Shown here: piece by piece, positions 1-5,796 of the stretch
Layout of the letters: each line of letters starts with the position of its first letter
How positions within the stretch are numbered: position 1 is the first letter of the stretch
DNA from: Phascolarctobacterium sp.
Lineage (GTDB): Bacteria > Bacillota > Negativicutes > Acidaminococcales > Acidaminococcaceae
Length of the DNA stretch: 5,796 bases
Direction of reading: 5' to 3'
Assembly (NCBI GenBank): GCA_004558595.1
Contig: SFCN01000086.1
Coordinates: 1 to 5,796, forward strand
Notes under the pieces: generated by a model
The model's database searches: none
Told to the model about the DNA's origin: nothing
The model's input: only the letters and a program-made list of their open reading frames with translations
Position numbers and translations under genes: made by a program

Positions 1-19
1 ATTTCACTACAAGTAAATT

Positions 20-1261
20 TTATTTAGCAATACGATAAGCAGCCTTACCACTATTTTTAGCCTCGTACATAGCTACATCACTCTTTTTCAAGAGGATATC
101 TACATCATCCACGGCCTCAGTATAGGCGATGCCCACACTTGCAGATAAGCCTTGGAAGTTTTGATAATCCTCAACTAAAAGAGTAAGCTCGTCTAAGAAC
201 GCTTGGGCGTAAGCAGCAAGCTCTACCTCGGTTTTGTGTCCCACGACGGTGCACACAAATTCATCCCCACCAAAGCGCACGCATACGCCCTCTTCAAAAA
301 TCTTTTCCAAAATCCTTGCCACACGGCACAGGAGCTCGTCACCGGCCTCATGACCGTAGTTATCATTAATATGCTTGAAATTGTCCAAATCCAGATAGAA
401 AATATTAATGGGCGTGCCCTGCTCCTTAATCTGGGACATGTATTTATAGAAATAACGACGATTGTACAGACGGGTCAGAGTATCTGTTTCAGCAGCATTG
501 ACAAGCTTCTCCATTAAACGCCTTTCGTCGGTTACGTCAATGGCGCAGCCTACGGTACCAATCAGCTCATGATTGTCATCATAAATAGGTGTTTTATAGG
601 TGGAAAATTGACGCAGTCCCTTGCGTGTCTTTACCTTTTCATCAAAAAGCAGTGTCTTTTGCGCCCGCAAAACCTCTTCTTCCGTCTCTAAACATACATA
701 TTCGCCGGCAGCATATTCTTCAGGCTTCAAATCCCAAATATAGTAATGACCGCGGCCCTCTACATCACTTTTTTCCTTGCCTACAGCGGCACAGAAGCTA
801 TCATTAACCTTTAAATGAGCGCCCCTAATGTCCTTGTACCAAATCAAGGGCGGAATACTATTTATCAGTGTTTCAAAATAATTTTGGGTCAGGTGATAAT
901 CCTTGTCCTTTTTGATAGCTGCGAAAAGCTTGGTGATTTTCCCATCCAGGAGCTTGTCGCTCAAGGGCAGCTGCCAGACATCATCCAGCTGAGCTATGAG
1001 CCCATCGCTCAGCTGCTCTAGCTGGGCTCCCGTGCCCACATATACCTTGGTAGCGTTGGGCTTAAGCAAGGACAAAGCCTGCTCTAAGGTAGGCACATCA
1101 CTTTGGCAAAGCAATAAATCAGCCTCTGCTATAGAAGCATCCACCTTATCCACATGGGAAACTATATTGGTAAAGCCTGCTAAGGAAGGAAAAGCTGCAA
1201 CCTTTGCATATAAGGAAAGGTCTTGGCTTAAGATGATTACTTTGTAGTTGTAATGATACAT
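20..1261 (-). CDS. Diguanylate cyclase: degenerate receiver-like domain, PAS domain, GGDEF domain
   Basis: A cytoplasmic signalling enzyme of 413 residues predicted to make cyclic di-GMP from two GTP. The GGDEF domain (about 253-411) has the signature RFGGDEF at 329-335, the metal-site segment YLDLDNFK at 289-296, GHEAGD at 303-308 and the C-terminal SVGIAY at 375-380, so it should be catalytically active. The usual RxxD inhibitory site five residues before GGDEF reads FEEG (322-325), so product inhibition through that site is probably absent. Residues 130-248 form a PAS/PAC sensor (IPPLIWYKD at 136-144, ending IDVTDERR) whose ligand cannot be told. Residues 5-115 follow the strand-and-helix pattern of a receiver, but Q53 sits where the phosphoacceptor Asp should be. 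No membrane segment or signal peptide is seen. The start at 1261 is supported by AGGCGGGG six bases upstream and by a good promoter. The gene appears to be transcribed alone. No EAL or HD-GYP phosphodiesterase domain is attached. Confidence 0.95.
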   Translation of the reverse strand: MYHYNYKVIILSQDLSLYAKVAAFPSLAGFTNIVSHVDKVDASIAEADLLLCQSDVPTLEQALSLLKPNATKVYVGTGAQLEQLSDGLIAQLDDVWQLPLSDKLLDGKITKLFAAIKKDKDYHLTQNYFETLINSIPPLIWYKDIRGAHLKVNDSFCAAVGKEKSDVEGRGHYYIWDLKPEEYAAGEYVCLETEEEVLRAQKTLLFDEKVKTRKGLRQFSTYKTPIYDDNHELIGTVGCAIDVTDERRLMEKLVNAAETDTLTRLYNRRYFYKYMSQIKEQGTPINIFYLDLDNFKHINDNYGHEAGDELLCRVARILEKIFEEGVCVRFGGDEFVCTVVGHKTEVELAAYAQAFLDELTLLVEDYQNFQGLSASVGIAYTEAVDDVDILLKKSDVAMYEAKNSGKAAYRIAK

Positions 1262-1267
1262 AAGACA

Positions 1268-1275
1268 CCCCGCCT
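1268..1275 (-). promoter_or_regulatory. Ribosome binding site of the diguanylate cyclase
   Basis: On the minus strand AGGCGGGG lies six bases before the ATG at 1261. It is an imperfect Shine-Dalgarno sequence, weaker than those of the transporter genes, which suggests modest translation. Confidence 0.55.
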
Positions 1276-1333
1276 AAAAAAATTTTATGGAAATGGAAAC
1301 GGAAATAAAAGACAAATGTACTCGCTTATTACA

Positions 1334-1362
1334 ATTATAGCACATTCAAATAGAATTTTCCA
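1334..1362 (-). promoter_or_regulatory. Sigma-A-type promoter of the diguanylate cyclase
   Basis: Read on the minus strand, a perfect TATAAT -10 box (1334-1339) is preceded by TGC (1340-1342), an extended -10 element. TGGAAA (1357-1362, four of six matches to TTGACA) lies 17 bases upstream of the -10 box. Transcription would start near 1327, giving a leader of roughly 65 bases. The position, between the upstream operon's terminator and the cyclase, indicates a separate transcription unit. Confidence 0.7.
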
Positions 1363-1490
1363 TAATAAATTTTCAAATAATTACTATTTTTCAAGTTAAA
1401 AAACTGTTAAATGTGTACATTATTAGACTATATAAGCGCTCTGAATAGCAATTATAAGCTAACTTAGCTGAATTTCACCTTAATTTAGGA

Positions 1491-1527
1491 GACAAAATAC
1501 CCTTTAGCCGTTTCCGGCTAAAGGGTA
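1491..1527 (-). terminator. Intrinsic terminator of the TAXI-TRAP operon
   Basis: A perfect 13-bp inverted repeat, TACCCTTTAGCCG (1498-1510) and its complement (1515-1527), encloses a 4-base loop. On the minus strand the stem is followed directly by TTTTGTCT. It starts 32 bases after the stop codon of the TRAP permease. There is no T-run on the plus-strand side, so it works mainly in the minus direction. Confidence 0.93.
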
Positions 1528-1559
1528 CTCAGTGTTATTCTTTTGTATCAGCTATAAGC

Positions 1560-3512
1560 TTACATATCCTCAGTCTGCTCAATAGCGCCCTTCACCTTAT
1601 TGGTCTTTTGCCAGAAGAAGGTAGCTATGATTAATGCGATACCAACGCCGTCGGTAATGGTACCGGGGATAATCATGCATACGCCACCAACCAAGAAGGC
1701 TAGTCTCTGAGCCGTATTCAACAGGTTCTGGCAGAAGCCGATCATGGACATGGATACGCCCCACATACCGATAATCGCAGTGAACGCGCTATAGGTAATG
1801 GTAAAGGCCGTAGCGTTAATCATCAGCAGCTCCGGCGCCAGAACGAAAATATAAGGCACGATGAAAGCCGCGATGGCCAGCTTGGCAGCGATAACGCCGC
1901 AGCGCATGGGGTTAGCGCCAGCGATACCGGCGCCGGCATATGCGGCCAGCGCAACCGGCGGAGTTACGTCGGCGACAATACCGAAGTAGAAGGCGAACAT
2001 ATGAGCCGCTAAAACAGGCACTTGCATTTGAATCAAGGCAGGAGCCGCAATAGTAGAAGTAATTACATAGTTAGCAGTGGTGGGCACGCCCATACCCAGG
2101 ATCAAGGAGGTGATCATGGTAAAGAACATAGCCGGCAACAGCTTACCGCCAGCCAGATCCAGTAACGCGGTAGCGACCTTCAAGCCCACACCGGTTTTAG
2201 TAACTACACCGATGATGATGCCGGCGGTAGCGCAGGCAATCAACACGCCCAAAACACCCTTGGAGCCATCGATGAGGCCTTGGATGATTTGCTTAAAGGA
2301 AATACGAGTGGATTTACGCATGCAAGCGCAGATAATGCTCAGAGCGATAGCAGCCAAAGCCGCACGCATGGGAGTATAACCGCTTACCAAAAGGTAAATA
2401 ATGACGATCAAGGGAATTGCCAAATGGCCCTTTTCAAAGAACAAATCCTTGAATTTAGGCAGCTGGTCACGGGGAGTACCCTTCAGACCAAATTTTTTCG
2501 CTTCATAGTGAACGCCCAGCCATACGCCAATGTAATACAGCATGGCAGGAATAACTGCTGCTTTAACAACATCGAAATAAGGCACGCCTACGAATTCAGC
2601 CATCAGGAAGGCCGCAGCGCCCATTACAGGGGGCATCAGCTGACCGCCGGTAGAAGCTGCTGCTTCTACTGCGCCGGCAAAGGCAGGACGATAGCCCAGC
2701 TTTTTCATCATAGGAATGGTGAAGGAGCCGGTGCCGGCAACGTTACCAACGGAGGAGCCGGAAACGGTGCCCATAAGGCCGGAGGACAGAACTGCTACCT
2801 TAGCCGGACCGCCTGCTGCCCAACCGGCAATGGCGTTGGCCAAGTCGATAAAGAATTTGCCCAAGCCGGTAGCTTCCAAATAAGCGCCGAACAGAATGAA
2901 CAAATAGATAAAGGTTGAGGATACGCCCATGGGAGTACCGAAAATACCCTCGGTAGTAAAGAAGAGATGATCAAACATTTCCTCCAAGCCCACACCACGA
3001 TGAGCCATAATACCGGGAACATAAGGACCGAAGAAGGCGTACAACAGGAAGACGAAGGCCACGATAATCATGGGCCAGCCTACTACACGACGGGCGGCTT
3101 CAAAGACAAGCACAGTACCGATTAGACCCACAATAAAGTCCGTTTCCGTGTTCATACCGGCACGCAGAACCAACTCGCTGTAATTAACCACAATGTACAT
3201 GGCGGAGCAAGCGCCCACAATGGCGAAAACTACGTCAATGGGATTCATCTTGGTTTTGGACCAGGATTGTCTCGTAGGATATAAAAGGAAAATCAGCAAA
3301 AAGCCAAAGGCCAAATGGATAGCGCGCTGCAGATGAGCGTCTAAAATGCCGAAGGTTGCTGTATACAGCTGGAAGGCTGCAAATAAAATACAAATACCAT
3401 TGATAATATAGCCCCACAAGCCACTCATTTCACGCTTGTTGGACTCTTTATCAAATTTTTGCAGTACCTCTTCTGCAGAAAGTTCTCTAATCTTTTCTTC
3501 TTTTGCAGACAT
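1560..3512 (-). CDS. TAXI-TRAP transporter permease, fused small and large (4TM/12TM) subunits
   Basis: A 650-residue inner-membrane permease of the fused TRAP family, in which the DctQ-like small subunit and the DctM-like large subunit form one chain. The first 30 residues are charged and probably cytoplasmic. Residues 34-165 give several hydrophobic segments, the small-subunit part. From about residue 185 on comes the DctM-like part, with conserved glycine-rich re-entrant loop motifs: SGSSVGNVAGTGSFTIP (251-267), ASTGGQLMPPVMGAAAF (286-302), GMGVPTTANYVI (473-484) and ADVTPPVALAAYAGAGI (514-530). A last hydrophobic segment lies near 603-633. The length fits the fused family. Such permeases import the substrate delivered by their TAXI binding protein with an ion (usually Na+) gradient. 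This gene is last in the operon, 41 bases after the DUF1850 stop, with its own strong ribosome binding site, and is followed by a terminator. The substrate cannot be read from the sequence; carboxylates are the family norm. Confidence 0.96.
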   Translation of the reverse strand: MSAKEEKIRELSAEEVLQKFDKESNKREMSGLWGYIINGICILFAAFQLYTATFGILDAHLQRAIHLAFGFLLIFLLYPTRQSWSKTKMNPIDVVFAIVGACSAMYIVVNYSELVLRAGMNTETDFIVGLIGTVLVFEAARRVVGWPMIIVAFVFLLYAFFGPYVPGIMAHRGVGLEEMFDHLFFTTEGIFGTPMGVSSTFIYLFILFGAYLEATGLGKFFIDLANAIAGWAAGGPAKVAVLSSGLMGTVSGSSVGNVAGTGSFTIPMMKKLGYRPAFAGAVEAAASTGGQLMPPVMGAAAFLMAEFVGVPYFDVVKAAVIPAMLYYIGVWLGVHYEAKKFGLKGTPRDQLPKFKDLFFEKGHLAIPLIVIIYLLVSGYTPMRAALAAIALSIICACMRKSTRISFKQIIQGLIDGSKGVLGVLIACATAGIIIGVVTKTGVGLKVATALLDLAGGKLLPAMFFTMITSLILGMGVPTTANYVITSTIAAPALIQMQVPVLAAHMFAFYFGIVADVTPPVALAAYAGAGIAGANPMRCGVIAAKLAIAAFIVPYIFVLAPELLMINATAFTITYSAFTAIIGMWGVSMSMIGFCQNLLNTAQRLAFLVGGVCMIIPGTITDGVGIALIIATFFWQKTNKVKGAIEQTEDM

Positions 3513-3522
3513 TGGGTATCAG

Positions 3523-3530
3523 CTCCTCTC
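3523..3530 (-). promoter_or_regulatory. Ribosome binding site of the TRAP permease
   Basis: The minus strand reads GAGAGGAG ten bases before the ATG at 3512. It is a good Shine-Dalgarno match and supports this start, so the permease can be translated independently of the preceding gene. Confidence 0.8.
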
Positions 3531-3553
3531 ATTAATCTCAACAAAATAGTCAA

Positions 3554-4090
3554 CTAAAAATTTTCCCACCAGTACTGATAACGGTACTGGATTTTAATCT
3601 TAATGGCCGTACCTTGACCGTAAAGCTTGATCAAATCATAATCATCCTCACCATGCACCAAATGCTGCATGGCCTGCTCGGAAATGCGCAGCGCCAGCTC
3701 TTTATAGGGTCTGTTCATTTCCAAGTTAAATCTACCGTCAGCGGTACGTGTCAGCTTGCCCTCGCTGGGAGCATAGGGGTAACCCCACCCCAACGAAGAA
3801 AACCGCGTGTGGGTCATGAGCATCTGCCCAACTCCCTGCACTAAAAAGTAATCGTCCCAGGCTGTTTTTTCCACCGAATGAGTCAGGCTAAGGCGCCACT
3901 CATCCCCAGGATAAGTCCCAAAGGCAAAGGGCTGCCTCTCCCCCTCCGGCACCACAGCAACCACTAAACGGCTGGCATACCAGCCCCAAAACAAGGCCAG
4001 TATAATAACTATAATTACAAAATACTTAACTGGGAAAAAAGACCGGGAGCCGGCAATAGCCGGTTTCCGGTCTTTGAAGTTCGGCTTCAT
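3554..4090 (-). CDS. DUF1850 family protein of the TAXI-TRAP operon, membrane-anchored
   Basis: A 178-residue protein with a basic N-terminus, one hydrophobic segment at about 22-40 (signal anchor or uncleaved signal), and an extracytoplasmic domain. Family marks are LSLTHSVEKTAWDDYF (67-82), matching the typical THSVEKSxxEE pattern, and HTRFSSLGWGYPY (94-106), matching the conserved aromatic-glycine stretch. DUF1850 genes are frequently found beside TAXI-TRAP genes, but the biochemical role is not established; an accessory role in transport is inference from context. The ATG lies 9 bases after the TAXI stop with no clear Shine-Dalgarno sequence in between, so translation is probably coupled to the TAXI gene. 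Codons 6-19 overlap a terminator-like hairpin. No ATG or GTG start was seen between this ATG and the membrane segment, so I keep the start at 4090, although the N-terminus is less certain than the rest. Confidence 0.9.
   Translation of the reverse strand: MKPNFKDRKPAIAGSRSFFPVKYFVIIVIILALFWGWYASRLVVAVVPEGERQPFAFGTYPGDEWRLSLTHSVEKTAWDDYFLVQGVGQMLMTHTRFSSLGWGYPYAPSEGKLTRTADGRFNLEMNRPYKELALRISEQAMQHLVHGEDDYDLIKLYGQGTAIKIKIQYRYQYWWENF
4035..4075 (-). terminator. Terminator-like hairpin inside the start of the DUF1850 gene (possible attenuator)
   Basis: On the minus strand AAAGACCGG (4067-4075) pairs with CCGGTCTTT (4038-4046). Nested inside, CCGGC (4059-4063) pairs with GCCGG (4050-4054) around a TATT loop, with 3-base internal loops between the two stems. 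A run of six T (4035-4040, three of them in the stem) follows, then CCC. This is the form of an intrinsic terminator, 25 bases after the TAXI stop codon and from base +16 of the DUF1850 reading frame. It may cut transcription partly so that the binding protein is made in excess over the membrane proteins. Partial rather than full termination is inferred, because the downstream genes look intact and no other promoter is obvious. Confidence 0.65.
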
Positions 4091-4099
4091 GGAAAAATC

Positions 4100-5068
4100 T
4101 TATTTCTCGTTAAAGAATTTTTCAGCGCCCGGGTTCAGTTTAATGGACATGCCATCTTTACCAGTAGCCTTGGAGATAGCGCCTGCTGCGGAGTGAGCAG
4201 CCTTCATACGATCCAGGTTGCCATACAGAGCCTTAGCTACGCTGTAAGCGGTATCGGCATCCATCTTATCGGTAACTGCCAGCATGCATTTAACTGCAAC
4301 TGCCGGAACGTCTTCAGCTTGTTTAGCATAGGTACCCTTCTTGATAACCAGCTTGGTGTAGAAGGGATATTGTTTAATCAGTTCGTCAGCCTTAGCAGCT
4401 TCAACAGGAACCAGAACTACTTCGTTTTGAGTGGAGATATCTTGGATAGCAGCGGTGGGATGGCCAGCGGTTACGAAAGCAGCGTCAACGTTGCCGTCTT
4501 TCAGAGCGCTTGCAGCTTCACCGAAGGACAGGTATTGAACTTTGATATCGTCATATTTAATGCCATAGGCTGCCATGATTTGACGAGCGTTAGCTTCGGT
4601 ACCGGAGCCAGCAGCGCCTACAGCGATGCGTTTGCCTTTGAAATCAGCAACGGATTTGATGCCGGATTTTTTCAGGGTTACGATTTGCACGGTTTCAGGA
4701 TACAGGGTAGCCAAGCCTTGCAGGTTAGCAACCTTCTTGTCCTTGAACATCTCAGTGCCGTTAGCAGCATAGTAAGCGATATCGTTTTGGATGAAAGCGA
4801 TTTCAACCTTGCCTTGCTTCAGCAGGTTTACGTTAGCTACGGAAGCGCCGGTGGATTGAGCAGAAGCGTTAGCGCCTTTAATATTCTTGTTCAGGATATC
4901 AGCCAGAGCGCCGCCCAGCGGGAAGTAGGTACCGGAGGTACCACCGGTAGCGATGTTAATGAATTTTTGCGCAGCCGGTTTCTTTTCTTCTTTCTTATCG
5001 CCACCACAACCAGCGATCATAGTAGCCATAACCATCATGCCAAGTAAAAATGCAAGAATTTTTTTCAT
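4100..5068 (-). CDS. TAXI family TRAP transporter solute-binding lipoprotein
   Basis: A 322-residue extracytoplasmic binding protein that captures the substrate for the TRAP permease. The N-terminus has a lipoprotein signal: KK at 2-3, a hydrophobic core (4-19) and lipobox IAGC with lipidated C21, followed by a lysine/glutamate-rich linker (24-30). The mature part shows TAXI features in order: ATGGTSGTYFPLGGALA (40-56), QSTGASVANVNLL (71-83), VEIAFIQND (88-96), GKRIAVGAAGSGTE (145-158) and DGNVDAAFVTAGHPTAAI (191-208). The length fits the family. A lipid anchor rather than a free periplasmic protein is seen in many bacteria of the Firmicutes lineage. It is the first gene of the operon, has an excellent ribosome binding site and is followed by a terminator-like hairpin, both consistent with high expression. 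TAXI proteins are known for ligands such as glutamate and 2-oxoglutarate, but the ligand here cannot be assigned. Confidence 0.96.
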   Translation of the reverse strand: MKKILAFLLGMMVMATMIAGCGGDKKEEKKPAAQKFINIATGGTSGTYFPLGGALADILNKNIKGANASAQSTGASVANVNLLKQGKVEIAFIQNDIAYYAANGTEMFKDKKVANLQGLATLYPETVQIVTLKKSGIKSVADFKGKRIAVGAAGSGTEANARQIMAAYGIKYDDIKVQYLSFGEAASALKDGNVDAAFVTAGHPTAAIQDISTQNEVVLVPVEAAKADELIKQYPFYTKLVIKKGTYAKQAEDVPAVAVKCMLAVTDKMDADTAYSVAKALYGNLDRMKAAHSAAGAISKATGKDGMSIKLNPGAEKFFNEK

Positions 5069-5078
5069 AGTGGATTCC

Positions 5079-5084
5079 CCTCCT
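5079..5084 (-). promoter_or_regulatory. Ribosome binding site of the TAXI gene
   Basis: A full AGGAGG on the minus strand, within AGAGGAGGGG, lies ten bases before the ATG at 5068. It is the strongest Shine-Dalgarno sequence in the window and fixes the start. Confidence 0.88.
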
Positions 5085-5125
5085 CTGTAATCGAATATGC
5101 GCTAAAAAGTCACAGCAACATATCT

Positions 5126-5156
5126 ATTATCTTCACTATTCGTGATAACTTTGCAA
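5126..5156 (-). promoter_or_regulatory. Weak candidate promoter of the TAXI-TRAP operon
   Basis: On the minus strand TTGCAA (5151-5156) and GATAAT (5126-5131) are separated by 19 bases, longer than ideal. An alternative -10 box is TACAAT at 5185-5190, which overlaps a palindrome but lacks a good -35 box. One of these probably drives the operon; the sequence does not decide which. Confidence 0.3.
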
Positions 5157-5185
5157 AATCCTGCTAAAATTTCTGCGAAAAGCAA

Positions 5186-5195
5186 TTGTATACAA
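5186..5195. promoter_or_regulatory. Palindrome TTGTATACAA, possible operator
   Basis: A perfect 10-bp palindrome about 118 bases upstream of the TAXI start, overlapping a possible minus-strand -10 box. TTGTATACAA-like sites resemble operators I associate with GntR-family regulators, which often control transport genes. No regulator gene is visible in the window, so the assignment is inference. Confidence 0.4.
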
Positions 5196-5306
5196 AATAC
5201 ATGTAGAATAAAGATACACACTATCCCCTGCTTTTAGGAAATTTCGGAGAATCCATGCATTCTTCTTGTATATTCAAACATCTCGACAAGTCTTTTCAGA
5301 TTGTTT

Positions 5307-5335
5307 TTGCCTATTTGCGTAATCTATGTTACAAT
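5307..5335 (+). promoter_or_regulatory. Sigma-A-type promoter of the EF-hand protein gene
   Basis: TTGCCT (5307-5312) and TACAAT (5330-5335) are spaced by 17 bases, with TGT directly before the -10 box (5327-5329) as an extended -10 element. Transcription should start near 5342, leaving a leader of about 90 bases. Confidence 0.7.
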
Positions 5336-5416
5336 ATTAGTGTTATATTTATTGTTGCTTCTAAAGTGAGCTGCAAAAAACTGCAAAATTAGGCGAAATA
5401 ATTCGCTACTATTATT

Positions 5417-5422
5417 AAGGAG
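5417..5422 (+). promoter_or_regulatory. Ribosome binding site of the EF-hand protein gene
   Basis: AAGGAG lies nine bases before the ATG at 5432. The good match and spacing support the start and the reality of this gene. Confidence 0.8.
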
Positions 5423-5431
5423 TGAAAATTC

Positions 5432-5791
5432 ATGAGTTCCGGAGCTTATCAACTGCGACTAGTTCGCACCCTGTATCAAAATGTCTATGGCTGCATGCTG
5501 TATAACGAAAATCAACAACCCGTTGGCCAATTAGAGATCGTCCCCAATATTCCCTTGGATCGTAGCCAAGTGCCCGAGGATGCTCCGGAGGTACCGGCTT
5601 ATCTTTTGGTTATCGTTAAGGACGCAGATATCAACAAGGATAATCTGATTGATTTCGAAGAGCGCGCTTCCTATGCTCTCTTAAAGCGCTTCTCCACCGA
5701 GGATGTGGCCTTCCAGCACTGCCAATTCTACTATCCTTCCCCGGCCTTCATTTTCGAGCAGCCGGACGCCACCACCGCACCGATTATGTAA
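5432..5791 (+). CDS. Hypothetical protein with a single EF-hand-like calcium-binding loop
   Basis: A 119-residue protein that I do not recognise. No signal peptide or membrane segment is seen, so it is probably cytoplasmic. Residues 66-77 fit the 12-residue EF-hand loop closely: D66, N68, D70, N71 (usually Gly), I73, D74 and the bidentate-type E77, followed by a likely helix (78-88). The segment before the loop (56-63, AYLLVIVK) looks like a beta strand rather than the usual entering helix, and there is no second EF-hand, so the fold may differ from classical paired EF-hands. The N-terminal half (5-40) looks beta-rich and the middle (41-55) is rich in proline and acidic residues. The gene is supported by a promoter, a good ribosome binding site and a base composition like its neighbours. 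It is divergent from the TAXI operon. Calcium binding is inferred from the motif only; another protein role is possible. Confidence 0.82.
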   Translation: MSSGAYQLRLVRTLYQNVYGCMLYNENQQPVGQLEIVPNIPLDRSQVPEDAPEVPAYLLVIVKDADINKDNLIDFEERASYALLKRFSTEDVAFQHCQFYYPSPAFIFEQPDATTAPIM

Positions 5792-5796
5792 TGAAT

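Larger units (their letters stand above)
1262..1559. other. Intergenic region between the TRAP operon and the cyclase gene
   Basis: This 298-base AT-rich gap holds the cyclase leader and promoter (to 1362) and the TRAP operon terminator (1491-1527). The stretch between them, 1363-1490, has no convincing open reading frame or RNA gene. It contains a short symmetric element, AGCTAA-C-TTAGCT, at 1457-1469, whose one-base centre is too tight for an RNA hairpin. In the cyclase leader, three tandem hexamers (TGGAAA, TGGAAA, CGGAAA on the plus strand) occupy 1288-1305. Confidence 0.7.
5069..5431. other. Divergent intergenic region between the TAXI operon and the EF-hand protein gene
   Basis: This 363-base AT-rich region separates oppositely transcribed genes and holds the control signals of both: the TAXI ribosome binding site and candidate promoter, the TTGTATACAA palindrome, and the promoter, leader and ribosome binding site of the plus-strand gene. 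The leader contains a direct repeat CTGCAAAA (5371-5378 and 5381-5388, one helical turn apart) and a small hairpin GCGAA-ATAA-TTCGC (5393-5406) just before the Shine-Dalgarno sequence. A 45-codon plus-strand reading frame at 5255-5392 overlaps the promoter and is not called as a gene. Confidence 0.75.

Noticed and set aside
986..1015. A 9-bp inverted repeat CAGCTGAGC / GCTCAGCTG inside the cyclase gene
   Set aside because: It falls in coding sequence for similar leucine- and glutamine-containing stretches, has a 12-base loop and no T-run, so chance from codon use is the simplest explanation.
2280..2918. A long plus-strand open frame opposite the TRAP permease
   Set aside because: It is the antisense shadow of a clearly conserved membrane protein, with low-complexity, non-family-like translation and no promoter or ribosome binding site.
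3569..3590. A 7-bp inverted repeat CCAGTAC / GTACTGG at the 3' end of the DUF1850 gene
   Set aside because: The stem is short, and the T-run on the minus strand is several bases away from it, so it is not a convincing terminator before the permease gene.
4193..5047. A long plus-strand open frame opposite the TAXI gene
   Set aside because: The minus-strand frame encodes an unmistakable TAXI lipoprotein; the opposite frame is serine-rich shadow sequence that arises from its codon use.
5255..5392. A 45-codon plus-strand reading frame with GGAG five bases before its ATG and a hydrophobic middle part
   Set aside because: It lies across the -35 and -10 boxes of the well-formed promoter for the EF-hand gene, is AT-rich like intergenic DNA, and matches no family I know.

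Overview
The window looks like chromosomal DNA from a low-to-mid GC, Firmicutes-type bacterium. An anaerobic member of the Negativicutes or a relative is my best guess. The reasons are strong AGGAGG-type ribosome binding sites, sigma-A-like promoters with extended -10 boxes, a lipoprotein-type (lipobox) solute-binding protein, and a TAXI-type TRAP operon. The taxonomic call is inference; no ribosomal or other marker gene is present.

Layout. Positions 20-1261 (minus strand) hold a single-gene unit for a diguanylate cyclase with an N-terminal receiver-like domain that appears to have lost its phosphorylation site, a PAS domain and an intact GGDEF domain. Positions 1262-1559 are non-coding. They carry the cyclase promoter and the strong terminator of the next operon. 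Positions 1560-5068 (minus strand) hold a three-gene operon, transcribed in the order TAXI periplasmic binding lipoprotein (4100-5068), DUF1850 membrane-anchored protein (3554-4090), fused TRAP permease (1560-3512). Positions 5069-5431 are a divergent intergenic region with promoter signals and a 10-bp palindrome that could be an operator. Positions 5432-5791 (plus strand) encode a 119-residue protein of unknown function with one canonical EF-hand-like calcium-binding loop.

How the genes work together. The TAXI lipoprotein captures a small, probably carboxylate, ligand outside the membrane and hands it to the fused permease, which imports it using an ion gradient. DUF1850 is a recurrent partner of this type of operon whose role is not established. 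The most interesting local structure is a terminator-like hairpin that lies inside the first 20 codons of the DUF1850 gene, just after the TAXI stop codon. It could set the ratio of binding protein to permease. The cyclase and the EF-hand protein have no visible functional link to the transporter.

No RNA genes, insertion sequences, CRISPR arrays or phage features were seen.
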